Shown: in pieces, positions 1 to 13,200 of the stretch
Layout: each line of letters begins with the position of its first letter
How positions within the stretch are numbered: the first letter of the stretch is position 1
From: Hyalella azteca
Taxonomy: Eukaryota > Arthropoda > Malacostraca > Amphipoda > Hyalellidae
Assembly (NCBI RefSeq): GCF_000764305.2
Contig: NW_025944951.1
Coordinates: 120,702 to 184,701, forward strand
Length of the DNA stretch: 64,000 nt
Reading direction: 5' to 3'
Program-made: the position numbers and the translations under genes
The notes under the pieces: generated by a model
Told to the model about the DNA's origin: nothing
The model's database searches: none
The model's input: only the letters and a program-made list of their open reading frames with translations

Positions 1-607
1 TTTTTAATTCCTGTTCAATGTCCATGCACAATTCCTCCTGCATGATGACATTGTATAGTAACTTTTTTTTACATAAGTTTAAGCTGAGTTACTGGATTGT
101 TAACAAATAAATGCAGAATACCAAGCCCATTGGGAGTAAGAATTAGTGCAGTTTACCCGCAAGGTTGAACGGAAGAGTCGGAATCAATATGTGCAGAATC
201 GAGAGAATTGTATAGTTGAATAATTGCATAAGTAAAGTCTAAGAAAATGCCTCATTGATTGCGTGAGAAACTTCATAACAATTTGAGTACTATGATGTGA
301 ATAGGATGAAATTCATGCAATTTGCCCAGCAATTTCAAATTGAAGATCTACTTTATAAAACCTGCTCCGGAAATCCTACTAAAATTATTCTAAATCGAGA
401 ATAATGCTCTTGGAACCTTGGAAAAAATAATTTTGTAACAAAAATCTGGCCATCAGAAGTTCGTAGAAAGAATCCCGCTCAAGTATCCTGAAAATTAATC
501 CAATCCTGCTCAAGTATCCTGGAAATTCTAGCGCGGAAGGATCTCCTCTAGAAAGGTTGAACTCAACCATGCCCCACTGCACTTATAGGTATGACCTCCG
601 TGGCCTT
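1..607. other. Intergenic, no gene seen
   Basis: A+T-rich sequence without a plausible exon, RNA gene or clear repeat. The short open frames here show no recognisable protein. Confidence 0.5.
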
Positions 608-770
608 TGCCGTGCAACCTGCACCCCTTGCCGTGCAACCTAGCTGCACCCCTTGCTGTGCAACCTGCACCCCTTGCCGTGCAACCTGCACCCCTTGCCG
701 TGCAACCTGCACCCCTTGCCATGCAACCTGCACCCCTTGCCGTGCAACCTGCACCCCTTGCCATGCAACC
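608..770. repeat. 21-bp minisatellite, about 8 copies
   Basis: Tandem copies of a unit near CCTTGCCGTGCAACCTGCAC, with one copy carrying a short insertion. The unit length is a multiple of three, so the array is open in several frames on both strands; those reading frames are by-products. Confidence 0.9.
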
Positions 771-873
771 TGCCTCTACAGGTCATTCTGTAACCTGCTA
801 ACAGGTTCCATGGTCCGGTGAGAGGTGAACTGAATTAATTAACTTTTGTCCTACACAGTTTTGTGTGTGACGC

Positions 874-968
874 ACAGCCATTCCTGTCCACGATGTACAG
901 CCATTCCTGTCCACGATGTACAGCCATTCCTGTCCACGATGTACAGCCATTCCTGTCCACGATGTACA
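874..968. repeat. 23-bp minisatellite, 4 copies
   Basis: Four nearly identical copies of CAGCCATTCCTGTCCACGAT plus TGTA. It is unrelated in sequence to the array 100 bp upstream. Confidence 0.9.
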
Positions 969-2599
969 GCCATCCCTTACGCAATGCACCCTTTATCTAA
1001 TTAGTGTTTTTTCTGTCTCTTTTGCTCATTTTTAACAGGTTATGTGCGACACGACTAACCATGTGGTTTTCAGGTTCTTTTTTTCGGATCGATATCGCGT
1101 TTTTTTTTTCCAATTGCATTGGCCGATAAAAATTTATGATGGCATTACTACCTCAATAAATAATAAAGAGTACGAAAAAATAAAATTAAATTTATGCACC
1201 GGTACCTACAAATTTACTGGTATACTGTATTTTGAATTATAGGCTTTTTTGTCCGTGGACTTGGCCGTTTTTAGGCCATCTGACAGTCCTGGTGGGTTGT
1301 GCCACACTTAAAGTGCTAAACTTTTTCTTAATTTAATTTCTTAAACGCACTTCGGCCCACGAAGTTGTGTAGTACAAGACGCCACGATATTCTCTTTGTA
1401 GAATAAATAGATAAATGAATAGTTCAAACGAACTGACTATTATAAGGTGTAGAGCTCAGGCAGGAACAGCACTGCGCCACTCACCATGCGAGGCTGCACC
1501 CACATTTCCCTGGCATGTCTTTGTCTTTATCAAGACTGAAACTTAAAAATATTTCAAGGAATTTGTTGAGAAAAGATTAAAGGTTTTTCTGGGAAGAATA
1601 TTGTCGGTTTGATCGTCCGTTGTTCAGGGGGCGTGGTGGACGAAAAGTTCTACGTTCTCCACTCAGTCCACTGGACGTTCGAAAAGTTGTAAGTTCTCCA
1701 ATAGATGGAACGGGGACACAGATGCCAACAGGTTTGTGGGTGGGGGGTTAAAGCGCAGTATTGGTCCTCAAATTTAACTCTTAAATAAGGCGAGATAACG
1801 CCTAGCCTATGCATGCATTAACTATACTCAGCCTCAGAGCAAATAGACTCAGACTACGCTGGCTCACCATAGTCTAGATCTGTGACACACTGCCTAACGA
1901 TAATAGCCCTTAAGTAGCCACTACTTTAGTATACTGGCTTATAAGCAGGCAGTTCTGCATGCAGCCACACCTACTCCGGCCTAACCTCTTCTGGTCTTAC
2001 CACTTCTGGCCAAAAATATTCACGCTTTTCCGATTCACAACCTTCTTGTAACCAATGACAGCTTTCATTGCTCTCTTCTTTTGCCTTACTAACTTTTTGA
2101 AGCCAATAAGAATAGTATAGGTCAGCTCAGATTTAATTTGATGTATAAATGTTGCAACTTGGTAAGGTTAGGCCAGAAGAGGTTAGGCTGAAGTAGGTTA
2201 TTCCAGTTACAGTACGACCATGCCTAACTTAAGAGCATGCTTATTTCTTGGCTGAAGACATACAGGGTTCTGGCTCCAAGCACTTAACTTCACTATAGCT
2301 GCTATGCCCTCCAGCATGTTTACCCACGGAAAGGAATTGGAACTGAAGTGTGAGGTTTAACAAGGTTGACCCCGGCATGAGCCCCCAGCTAGATTTGGTT
2401 GCGAGATGGATGGTTCAGGAACACGAGGAGAGGGGATGATATGAATAAGGCGAGGGAGATAATTCAATATTACAGCGTCAGTTCTTATTTATAGACATGT
2501 ACACTTGGACATGTAATCTCCTTATTTCAGATCTGTTTCTATACGCGTTGTTCAGGTATTTACCGTCCCAGTCTTATACAGCCCAGCGTCACATTCCTG
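969..2599. other. Intergenic, no gene seen
   Basis: No exon with convincing splice sites and no recognisable protein was found. The stretch has ordinary complexity, with short runs of T and no strong tandem repeat. Confidence 0.45.
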
Positions 2600-2682
2600 G
2601 TCACTTTTCTTCCCTTTATAATGCCGTCCACCTACACATCTCTGGTCACTCTTCTTTCCTTTATAATCCAGTCCACCTACAC
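2600..2682. repeat. Short tandem duplication, 2 copies
   Basis: Two diverged copies of a unit of about 45 bp containing CTTTATAAT and GTCCACCTACAC. The second copy runs straight into a sequencing adapter at 2683. Confidence 0.6.
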
Positions 2683-2720
2683 CTGTCTCTTATACACATC
2701 TAGATGTGTATAAGAGACAG
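2683..2720. other. Nextera mate-pair junction adapter (assembly artefact)
   Basis: CTGTCTCTTATACACATCT is followed directly by its reverse complement AGATGTGTATAAGAGACAG, giving a perfect 38-bp palindrome. This is the Tn5 mosaic-end pair used as the circularisation adapter in Nextera mate-pair libraries. It is not genomic DNA, and the sequences on either side may not be adjacent in the genome. Confidence 0.97.
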
Positions 2721-2729
2721 GGGCAGACA

Positions 2730-2838
2730 CGTCCCCGTCCCCTCATGTGAAGCGTGTGTACGGGCCACGTCCCCGTCCCCCTCATGTGAAGCGTGTGTAC
2801 GGGCCACGTCCCCGTCCCGCTCATGTGAAGCGTGCGTT
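2730..2838. repeat. 41-bp minisatellite, 3 copies
   Basis: Three copies of a G+C-rich unit containing CGTCCCCGTCCC and CATGTGAAGCGTG. It starts just right of the adapter and does not resemble the array on the adapter's left side, which fits a false join. Confidence 0.85.
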
Positions 2839-3143
2839 CCTTTTAAACAATATAAGATTTTCAACAAAATTCTTTCAAAAAAATATTCATTTGAAACATT
2901 TTTGACTGTACCTAGGTTTTTACAACCTTTACAACGTCACTTGACGCTTTAAAAATATTCACGGTGAGTCAATCACTGTTATTTATGATTATTTATTGAG
3001 TACAACTTCATTACTTTTATTACAAAAAAATATTATGCAAGTTAATCGAAAAAAAATCCTTAAATTTTAAGCTCTTTATTTGTACATTTCACGCGTTTCG
3101 TTCTTCATCGCAGAATATTTCCCCTTACACATGTTTGTGGCCC

Positions 3144-3378
3144 TGCTTGGACCACAAACTACAATATTGTGGCACATTCACAGCCCTCAGGACCACAAAC
3201 TACAATATTGTAGCACATTCAAAGCCCACAGGACCACAAACTACAATATTGTAGCACATTCAAAGCCCACAGGACCACAAACTACAATATTGTGTCGCAT
3301 CCACAGCCCACAGGACCACAAACTACAATATTGTGGTGCATTCACAGCCCACAGGACCACAAACTACAATATTGTGGT
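3144..3378. repeat. 41-42-bp minisatellite, 6 copies
   Basis: Units contain GGACCACAAACTACAATATT and CACAGCCCACA. The inner ACAATATTGT is a perfect palindrome repeated in every copy. Confidence 0.92.
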
Positions 3379-3417
3379 ATTACGTACACCAGCTCGTGAA
3401 GGTATAGAGTAAACTGG

Positions 3418-3535
3418 ACCAATACTTTCAAAAAAAGTTAAGAGATCGTAACTTCATCAGCCAATCACTGACGGCCTCTCAAGTAAAATCCACCAATCAT
3501 AGACAAGAAAATAGAGCGTAGGTACTTACGTATAC
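3418..3535 (+). repeat. Interspersed repeat, copy 1 (partner at 40525-40645)
   Basis: About 115 bp here match the minus strand of 40525-40645 nearly base for base, including GTTAAGAGATCGTAA, CAGCCAATCA and ACCAATCATAGACAAGAAAA. Two dispersed copies in opposite orientation indicate a mobile or formerly mobile family. No termini or coding capacity are visible. Confidence 0.75.
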
Positions 3536-3850
3536 CAGCTCATGAAGGTATAGCGTAACCTGGACTGTAGGAATTCCGTACTAGGAAAAAAGTTGTCGAT
3601 GACAACAAAGAAAGCAAAGGGGCGCGCTGCTGGAGCCATGCCAGCTGCTGAAGGTGTGGGTGCTCCAGCTGACCTTGCCTCTCGCTGGAATGGCATCCGA
3701 GAGGAGCAAGCGGCACACACACACCCTCCCCCCGTGGCAACGTGCCACGCACTGACCCGCTATATAAGCTCGGGGCAAACACTTTCCTTGCAGGATTCTG
3801 CCCCCGCGACCCCCCGCGTGCGGTTCTCCACACGGCAGTGACTTAAACAA
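3536..3850 (+). other. G+C-rich island with TATA-like box; no gene assigned
   Basis: The base composition rises sharply. A TATATAAG at 3761-3768 lies in a G+C-rich setting, as in a promoter. An 82-codon frame (3593-3841) overlaps it but resembles no family I know and has no clear donor site. It could be an unrecognised first exon and promoter, or a fragment of a mobile element. Confidence 0.3.
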
Positions 3851-4120
3851 TAATTTTAATTTGAAATTTTATTAGTAATTCTAAGCCCTGATTTCTCCTT
3901 AATATTTATTTTGAAGTTATAGTTATTTCTTCGTAATATTTATTTATATGATATTAATTTAAATGACTCGTCCTGTCTCCATGTGATATATGGCACTGCG
4001 GCGGTTCAATTAAATGTTATTACGATCCATTCTCTAGATATATTACGTACCTTATCAGCTAGTTTATGGAGCTGAACAATTATTCGTATAATTTTATTCA
4101 TCATCTTATTTTAAAATATT

Positions 4121-4220
4121 AGGGCATTGTAAAAATGGGAAGCAAGCATTGCCTTGAGAATCTTAATTTTAGGGCATTGTAAAAATGGGAAGCAAGCATT
4201 GCCTTGAGAATCTTAATTTT
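4121..4220. repeat. Perfect 50-bp tandem duplication
   Basis: 4121-4170 and 4171-4220 are identical over all 50 bases, beginning AGGGCATTGTAAAAATGGGA. Perfect identity means a very recent event or an assembly duplication. Confidence 0.95.
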
Positions 4221-5690
4221 GTTTGCAAATTGGTAGGAACGAATTACGAATTTAATTTTGTAATAATTTGAAAGGAGAGTCAAATGTAAGCTGTAGGTAA
4301 AATGTGGGTTTGGACGGGCTCGTATTGTGCATTCTTCTAAAATTAGTTATAACAATTTCTTATACAATTAATAACGTGAAAGGAATATTTTAAAACGGCA
4401 ATTTGTATTGATCTCATGCAACGTCTGGCTGATTTGCTAGTTCATAAATGAATGTCGTTGACTGGAAATGCAAAGTACGTATAGTCAAAGTTTTTGGCAC
4501 CCTAAATGACTGCGCCCTTAATACTTCTTTAGTTTCTACCATATTATTTGTCATTGCACCGAACAAGGCAAATTAGACCTAAATTTAAGACTTATTATTA
4601 GCATAAGTGATAAAAACGATTTTCAATCTAATTATCAATAACGTTTATAGATCCATTTGATTAATATCAGTGTCTTCCCCACATGAGAATAAATGTTATT
4701 AATTCACAAAACATTTGTTATGTTATGTCATTTATTTGTTATGCTATTTATTCTCTTGAGCATTTTCAAAGATTCTATAAAACTGTAGCGGAAAAACTTC
4801 ATCTGAACATCCGGCTCGCTTTATCGTTATGATGCATCATCAATGAGCGACCATTGATGGTGCAATTTATTTATTACAATTTATTTAACAAATTACAATC
4901 TATTTACAATTATTTAACAATTTTTTATTTTACAATTTATTTAACAGATTAAAATTTATTTAACAATTTATTTACAATTTATTTTACAATTTATTTAACA
5001 AATTGTTCACATTCCTTATAACGTCTTATTAATTATTTAAGCGGCGTATTACCAAATGAAACTGTGAAGTCGACTGCTGCGAAGAAATTTAGAGAATTAA
5101 TTAATGGAAATTTTGTTTTTGCGTCAAAATCATTTTAAAAAATAGTAAGCACTTTTTAAAGGGCAAAACACCCGTGATTGTTTTCTTAGAAAAAAGGAGA
5201 GTTTGGCATCCTTTTTGGAAAGTTTGGCGCCGTTCGTTTTCTTTAATGAAAATGTTTTGAAACAGCCTATACAAACAGCTTATACATACGTACAGGTACA
5301 AACAGCATCTTTGCGGTTCGAATTTAATATACGATACATTATTTCAGTATATTAGGTAGAGTATAGCATGCACAGTATATCATGCGCGTGAACTGCTTAA
5401 CATGCACAGTATATCAATGTCTAATAATCAATGTTGAAGTGTTGAATGTTGAAGTAAGTGTTGAATGTTGAAGTGTTGAATGTTGTTGAGTAGACGGCTA
5501 CTCGATCATGGAATGTGATGTTGCTCTTGAATCATCTTGCTTACGTTGATCGGCTCACGTCTTATAAATTGTCATCGTACAGTAATTTCCAAGCTTCCTC
5601 ATTTGGCCGCAAAAATCTTCTAATAAAGCTTGGTCAGTACACTCGGGGCTCTTCTCTGTAATGCATTTCCTTAAGGCGGAGATGAAGAAC
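4221..5690. other. A+T-rich intergenic stretch
   Basis: No gene seen. Between about 4860 and 5000 there are irregular repeats of ACAATTTATTTAACA, and near 5430-5485 short GTTGAATGTTGAAGT repeats. Confidence 0.45.
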
Positions 5691-5691
5691 T

Positions 5692-5915
5692 GTGAGTCAA
5701 TTGCTGTGAGTCAATTGCTGTGAGTCAATTGCTGTGAGTCAATTGCTGTAAGTCAATTGCTGGGAGTCAATTGCTGTGAGTCAATTGCTGTGAGTCAATT
5801 GCTGGGTATCAATTGCTGGGAGTCAATTGCTGTGTGTCAATTGCTGTGAGTCAATTGCCATGTGTCAATTTCCATGTGTCAATTTCCATGAGACAATTTC
5901 CATTAGACAATTGCT
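5692..5915. repeat. 14-bp minisatellite, about 16 copies
   Basis: Tandem TGTGAGTCAATTGC units that decay towards the right into TCAATTTCCATG variants. CAATTG is a palindrome within each unit. Confidence 0.92.
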
Positions 5916-6009
5916 GTGCTGGAGTCTTTACTGTATTCATGGTTATAGGAATCCTATTCATCGCAGCCAATATAGCGCCACTCAACAGTCAGGGGCGTTC
6001 TTAAGAAGT

Positions 6010-6500
6010 CCATTAAGCCTTTATTAGGAGCTAGTGAGCACTGACATCGCTGCTAGCCATTAATGCCTTAATTAAGTGCTACTTAGCCTTCATTGAAGGC
6101 CTTAGGAGATCTTTTAATAGATGCTACATAACAGTTAGAGATATTGCGACAAAAGTTCTAAGAAATATAGTAAGGTACCAATCACCAATTTGGGATATTG
6201 AAGCAAAAGCCTTTAGAACTGTAATAAGATGCTACTTGACAGTAGTCGCAATCACCTCAAAAGCCCCTAGAACTTTAATAAGATACTACTTAACAGTCAG
6301 GGATAAGCATTTGGAACAGAAATAAAGTGCTACAGGACTGTAATATTTATAATATTTAATATTGCTGAAAAGCCCTTAGAACTGTAATATAATAAAAATT
6401 CTTAACAGTTAGATACATTGCTGACAAAGCTTTAGAACTTTAATAAGATACTCCTTATCAGTCAGGGTTGTGTCTGTAGAAGTCCTCAATGGCTTTAAAA
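6010..6500. repeat. Degenerate repeats of about 75 bp
   Basis: Phrases such as AAGCCCTTAGAACTGTAATA and GCTACTTAACAGTCAGGGAT recur about six times with strong divergence, so this is an old array. The following stretch to 7260 is A+T-rich with no gene except the 5' leader of the cuticle gene. Confidence 0.6.
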
Positions 6501-7269
6501 TGCGTGGAGGTTAAATGGCTTTAATTGGAAGTGGTGATGATGGCAGCAGGTAACAGGTATCGATGAAAGTTGCTGAGTCATGGGCGGGTCGCATGGAAGA
6601 CGCGTTGGTGCCTCGATCGGCTGCCAACCTTTCGCTTTTGAAATCCTCTTCTTCACTAACATAATATCAGTTGAACGTGATCATTATGTTCCTGAGAAAT
6701 TAAGATTCAATAAAAAGATAAAAATAAATCAATAAAAAATTAAAAATCTTCAATAAAAACATTTTATTGAAGATTTTTCGGCGAAAGTTAAGAATTTTAA
6801 TTTGCACGCTAATGACATAGTCTTTATAGAGAAGCGTGTAATGCATTCATCTTCCTTAATGTAGTTGCTGGTGCAAAAAGATGTCAAATTTATTTTGCAT
6901 TTTGTTGTACATGGTATTTTAATTATTGATAGATCTAATGTTACTTTTTTATATGTATTAATTTAATAGGTAACAATAATTCTTCAAATAAAAGAGGAAC
7001 GATTCAAATGCTGATTTGGAAAACTAATTTCTGTCTAATTCTTTGTCCTCCCCATAGCTTTTTATAATATTATATCGGCTCAAATAGAGGATAAAGAAGA
7101 GCCGAACTTTTAAGCACGAAGAGCTTTATATTTAATTAGTGACAAATACATTTCCCAGAAGAAAAAGAAGAGAAGTGAGAAGAGAACAGCGTACATAATA
7201 ATAGAAGGAGAAGTCACCGCCTGCTTAGATTTTTGTTCCATTAAAAGCAAAGAAAAACAGCGCTACAAA

Positions 7270-7278
7270 ATGAAGATG
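7270..7278 (+). CDS. Cuticle gene 1 exon 1 (3 codons)
   Basis: ATGAAGATG followed by the donor GTGAGT at 7279. It carries only M-K-M, the start of the signal peptide. The exon is inferred from its position and phase 0, not from transcripts. Confidence 0.7.
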
Positions 7279-10200
7279 GTGAGTGCATTGCGATATCGTT
7301 TTTATTATCAGCAATCAGTTGTTTTTTTTTGAGGAAATGTGTAAGAAATGTGAATAACTGATTCATTTTAAGCGTGTGTTAAACAAATTATTTGCTCGTC
7401 TCCAGCCTCACGCATTTTTTCTTATCATGTCTTAGGTGATTATCAGTAAAACAGCGGGCATATGAATAATAATAATAATTAATAATTAGTAATAATAATA
7501 ACAATATTGATATTAATAATAATATTTTTAATATTTATAATAAAAGTAATAGGATAACAATAATTATAATAATAATAATTATGATAATGATAATAATAAT
7601 AATAATATTAATGATAGTAATAAAAATAATATTAATAACAATGTTGATAATATAGTAATATTTTTGATTATACTAATTATGATATGATAGTAAAAAAATA
7701 ACAATAATAAGTATATTGATAATAATAATATAAATGGATGGTCCGAAGGGAAGTGATGGCCAGAATGTCCCTCTCGTCAGCCCATACAAAAAGCACTACA
7801 AGAAGTGCTGAACTCTTCGTATGGGTAGTTTTTTTTTCTGATTCTAAAGTTTTGCTTTGTACAAAGATTGTTGGGCTTAGTGCAAAAATTGTTAAGCTTA
7901 GTGCAAAAATTGTTGAGCTTGTGCAAAAATTGTAGAGCTTAGTGCAAAAATTTTTGGTCTTAGTGCAAAAATTGCTGGGCTTGATTCAAAAATTGTTGGG
8001 CTTAGTGCAAAAATTGTTGGGCTTCGTGCAAAAATTGTTGGGCTTCGTGCAAAAATTGTTGGGCTTTTTGCAAAAATTGTTGGGCTTAGTGCAAAATTGT
8101 TGGGCTTAATGCAAAAATTGTTGGTCTTAGCGCAAAAATTGTTGGTCTTAGTGCAAAAATGATGCGATTTGTGCAAAAGAATTAAGAGCTTTGTTAAAAA
8201 ACGCTTTGCTTTGTGCAAAAAACAGTGATTTTGCTGAAATATTGTGCAATATACAAAAAGTTTATGTTCCTAGCAAGATCGTTGAGTTCTATACAAAAAT
8301 CATGTGCATTGATCAATAAAATATTGTACTTGAGGAAAGATGCAATGCGGTAAAGCAAGATACTGGCATTTGTGTATAGATTGTGCGTGTGTTGTGTTGA
8401 AAGTGTGGTCTTTGTGCAAAAATGCTATGTGCTTAGCAATGGTAGAGTGTTTTGAGAAAAATGTTCTGTTTTGTGGTAATTTGTGATGCTTCGTGCATGT
8501 ATTCTTTGATTTCGAAAAAATAATGTGTTTTAGGTAAAATTTTGTCGTGTTTTATTTGTGAAAATATTGAGCATTTCTCAGGAATATTGTTCTTTTAATT
8601 GAGCTTATAATTGTCTATTGATGTTTAGCAGAATTTTTAAGCAGGAATAAATTGTAAAGGGCACACATGATTTCGCTTTTTATTTTCAGTTTGTCAATTC
8701 ATTCATTCATCAGTATGGGTTGGGAGGACAAAAGTGCGAGTTGATTGTACAGAGCCTGATTGCTGTGGCCTTTTGCTTGCATAAATTAATGCAGTCACTC
8801 CATATGCAGCCTCTGAGAGACCACGGGACAGAATATCTTTTATATTGAAACCTTCATGGACCGCATAATTTAGGAGACGTTCAAGTGCCCCAGGATTATT
8901 ACCTACAGGCCGTTGAAGTCTCCCAGGATCATTACTTACAGGCCGTTGAAGTCTCCCAGGATCATTACCTACAGGCCGTTTAAGTCTTCAAGGGTTATTA
9001 CCTACAGGCTGTGTCAGTCTCTAAGGATAATTTTTTCCTAATCTGTATTTAATCTAAATGAACTTTCATGTGAGAGACTCATATATTCAGATGACATGAA
9101 AGAGAAGCTCAGATCATCTCTTCCCCTCTCCCCTCAATCGCTGCTCTCTCTGTACATGAATTAAAGCTCTCCTTCTCTCTATTCCCTCTCTGCCAGCTGT
9201 ATAATTTGTCCCCGTAAACTGTGAGCTATAAAAGTTCTTCCGCGTACGATTAACTCTCTGCGGGGGGTCTCGCCCCCTGCCCCCCACCCCTACATGGGGG
9301 TTCAGGGGGCGTTGCCACATCGCGTGTCCGAGATCGAGGAAGCCCTCGCCAATATGGCAACACTGGAGCCTCCACCCGCGACAAGTGGGACAAACCTAGC
9401 GTGTTTGCCGCGGATAATATGCGCGGGTCATCCTGTAGTGTTTGGCTTTGCTGAGGCTCATATCGAGCTGTAACAAGCAAATTAATTTTATATTATATGC
9501 GCTTTTTCTTCGTGTAATTTATACTGGAATTTTCCGTGTTTTAAGGGAGAAGAAAAGTTTTTGTTAGCAACGAGAAAATTAAAATATTCCCGATTATAAA
9601 ATAAATAAGTTTAAAGAATAAATTGTTTAGACTTAATATTAACGACAATTTTCTTTATAATCAGAAGTTTGCATTATTGGGCAAGTAACCGCATTATTAT
9701 TGTTTACTCAGTTTCATATTTAACAATTTAACATGATTTCTAACGCACTCAGATACAATATAGCAAAAATGGAAAAGGAAGAAAAATATATTAGGAAAAT
9801 CGTTCAAGTGAGAACACCAAAAATGCAATTTCTTACCAGCAGTCAACCGTTTGTGTATAAAAATTCTTGAACGTTAATCAAAACAAATTAATCGAAAACA
9901 AGCTGATTACTTTAACAATCATGTCTCATTAAACTCTGAGTTTATTTACCTCATAGCAGAATGGATCAAAATTCCTAATGAAATATACATGATTTGGACG
10001 ACGTTATATTTCCATGCGGAATTTGCCTAAATTTGACCTCAAAAGGTCACGTAACGACATTGAGGTTAACTGTTTGAGGTCACTCGGTCGGGGTCATTGG
10101 GTCCGCACTGACGCTCACCTTGCTTATACAGGAGCCACATTTTATGAAGGAGGCGTCGTGGCATCGTGCATGATTAATGTTCAGTGAATATTCCAGAATA

Positions 10201-13200
10201 TTCATTTGATGAACATAATAAACTGAAGAGAGAAAATTACACTGGAACTCTTGTACAAACATCACGGTGAATAATTGTACAAAATTTAGATAAAATAAGA
10301 AACTAATAGTTTTATGAGGAAGCAAATTGAAACGATCATAATTTTCCTACGTTTTTTAGCAGGGCAGAATGTTGATTATATATAGGCATTGATATCGTTG
10401 ATTATATACAGGCAGTGATTGTTAATAGTCATGGGAATAAAACCAGCACGGCGATGAGCTCTGCATGGAATATTACGTGCAGTGAAGAGATATGCATTAA
10501 ATACATTTTGCTTTTTATGTTATGATATCTGCAGCAATTGCTCTTACCAAGTTCGTGCCATTAGGAGCACAAAACCGATAGACGTAGGAGCTGCACGATA
10601 CGGTTACCCAGATGTTTGCCCAGCATCATTTCCCTGTTCTCTAGTGCCCAGATGGTTGTTCCTAGCCCCTGCATCACCGCCCTGTTCTCTAGTGCCCAGA
10701 TGGTTGTTCCAAGCCCCTGCATCACCGCCCTGTTCTCTAGTGCCCAGATGGTTGTTCCAAGCCCCTGCATCACCGCCCTGTTCTCTAGTGCCCAGATGGT
10801 TGTTCCAAGCCCCTGCATCACCGCCCTGTTCTCTAGTGCCCAGATGGTTGTTCCAAGCCCCTGCATCACCGCCCTGTTCTCTAGTGCCCAGATGGTTGTT
10901 CCAAGCCCCTGCATCACCGCCCTGTTCTCTAGTGCCCAGATGGTTGTTCCTAGCCCCTGCATCACCGCCTTGTTCTCTAGTGCTCAGATGGCTCCAAGCC
11001 CCTGCATCACCGCCTTGTTCTCTAGTGCTCAGATGGTTGTTCCTAGCCCCTGCATCACCGCCTTGTTCTCTAGTGCCCAGATGGTTGCTCCTAGCCCCTG
11101 CATCACCGCCTTATTCTCTAGTGCCCAGATGGTTGCTCCTAGCCCCTGCATCACCGCCCTGTTCTCTTGTGCCCAGATGGTTGCTCCTAGCCCCTGCATC
11201 ACTAGTGCCCAGATGATTGCTCCTAGCCACTGCATCTCTAGTGCCCAGATGGTTGCTCCTAGCCACTGCATCACTAGTGACCAGATGGTTGCTCCTAGCC
11301 ACTGTTTGAGTTCGATGTTTGTGTTTGTTCACAGTTGCTGGTTGCCGTCCTGGCCGGGATTGTTTGCTCTTCAGTTGCGGACCAGAAGCCGGTGATTCCG
11401 GCCCATTTCCGGATCATCGAGGACAACAGAATTTATCCCGAAAATGGGATTTTCAGTTTTGATTTTAAGACGGAGAACGGCATCGTGAGAGAGGAAGCCG
11501 GCAACGAGCATCTCGTGCGCACCGGCATCATCAGGTGGGCGGAAGAAACATGAAATAATTCACTGAATAAAAGTTTATATGTAATAGTTTATATGTAGTA
11601 ATAATATATGTTTAAAAATTACTTTTTAAAGACAACACTTCCAAAGAATCCAGTATCTCCAATCTTACAGATGTACAATGAATTTCTTATATAATTTTCG
11701 AAAATTAAAAAAAGCAACTTTTCAAATTTTTTAATATATATAATTTTTTTATATATAATTTTTTTTAAATTATTTATTCTGTTAATTGATTCATGCATTG
11801 CCTCTGACTTCGCACAAGTGTGCAAAATTTCAAATCAATTAGACAGGTAAAAGTGTGTCAAATATCAGTTTAAGGTTTGTAGATGACAAAATTTTTTTTT
11901 CAATTTTTTTAATATTAAAAAAAAAATTTTAATTTTTAAAATCATTTATTGTGACATTTGATTCATTCATTGTCTCCAACTTTAAACAAGTATGCAAAAT
12001 TTCAGATCGATAGGATAAGTAGAAGTGTGTTAAATTTCGATTACAAGATTTGTAGCAGACAGACAGACAGACAGACAAACAAGAAGTGAAGTTAAAGAGA
12101 AGTGTTGTAATAATAATACAAAGTAGTTTTAATGAAGATTTTCAAACATAAAAAATGCGAGATTTTAAAGTTTTTAGTAATTATAAAAAATGCTTTTGTC
12201 TGATATTTCATACCGGGTTCAGGTGAATGCCGATATTAGAAGTTAGATAGTGGTTGTTAAGTACAAATTTTTGCAAAATGTTAATATTAGGTTTGCCCAG
12301 TATATCGAGAAATGGGATATTTTTAAAGTTCTTTAGTAACAACTCAAAGTTATAGTAAATTAAATTTTGAATTAATTTAAATTTTATAAATCAAAATAAT
12401 TTTGAATTCACAAATAATGAATTTAATAATGAGAATGAATTTTAGAATAAATATTTGATAATAAATCATCTGATGAATTTTATAACATTGTATTATAATA
12501 TTATACTCTATGTCAATCCTCGTGTGATGTAGTAACACGTTTACGTATAAACAAACATGCTTCTAGTAAGTAACTAATTTTTCCCTCCTCATATCTTATA
12601 ATGAAATTTCTTAACTGACTAATTAACCTGTGACTACCCTGTCTTATTAATTGCATGACTTGATTTCTACCCTCCCGCAGAAAATTAAGTGTTTATTAAA
12701 CTACCCTCACTATCCTTATTATCCTCACTATTCTCACATCAGTCGGTATTAACGAGGGGTCGCTCGTTATTAATGCGCGTTTATATGTGCCTTCAGCTAC
12801 CCATGACTCACGTTTCTATGCCCACAGCTACCCGTGACTCACTTTTCTATGCCCGCAGCCACCCTTGACTCACTTTTCTATGCCCGCAGCTACCCGTGAC
12901 TCACTTTTATATGCCCACAGCTACCATGACTCACTTTTATATGCCCACAGCTACCATGACCCACTTTTCTATGCCCGCAGCTACCCATGACTCACTTTTC
13001 TATGCCCACAGCTACCCATGACTCACTTTTCTATGCCCGCAGCTACCCATGACTCACTTTTCTATGCCCGCAGCTACCCATGACTCACTTTTCTATGCCC
13101 GCAGCTACCCATGACTCACTTTTCTATGCCCACAGCTACCCGTGACTCACTTTTCTATGCCCGCAGCTACCCATGACTCACTTTTCCATGCCCACAGCTA

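Noticed and set aside
2704..2952. Frame beginning MCIRDRG
   Set aside because: The start is translated Nextera adapter, and the rest is minisatellite.
10482..11395. Long open frames of 244 and 259 codons (plus) and 134 codons (minus) over the 48-bp array
   Set aside because: The unit is a multiple of three, so openness on both strands follows from repetition; the true exon 2 starts only at 11335.
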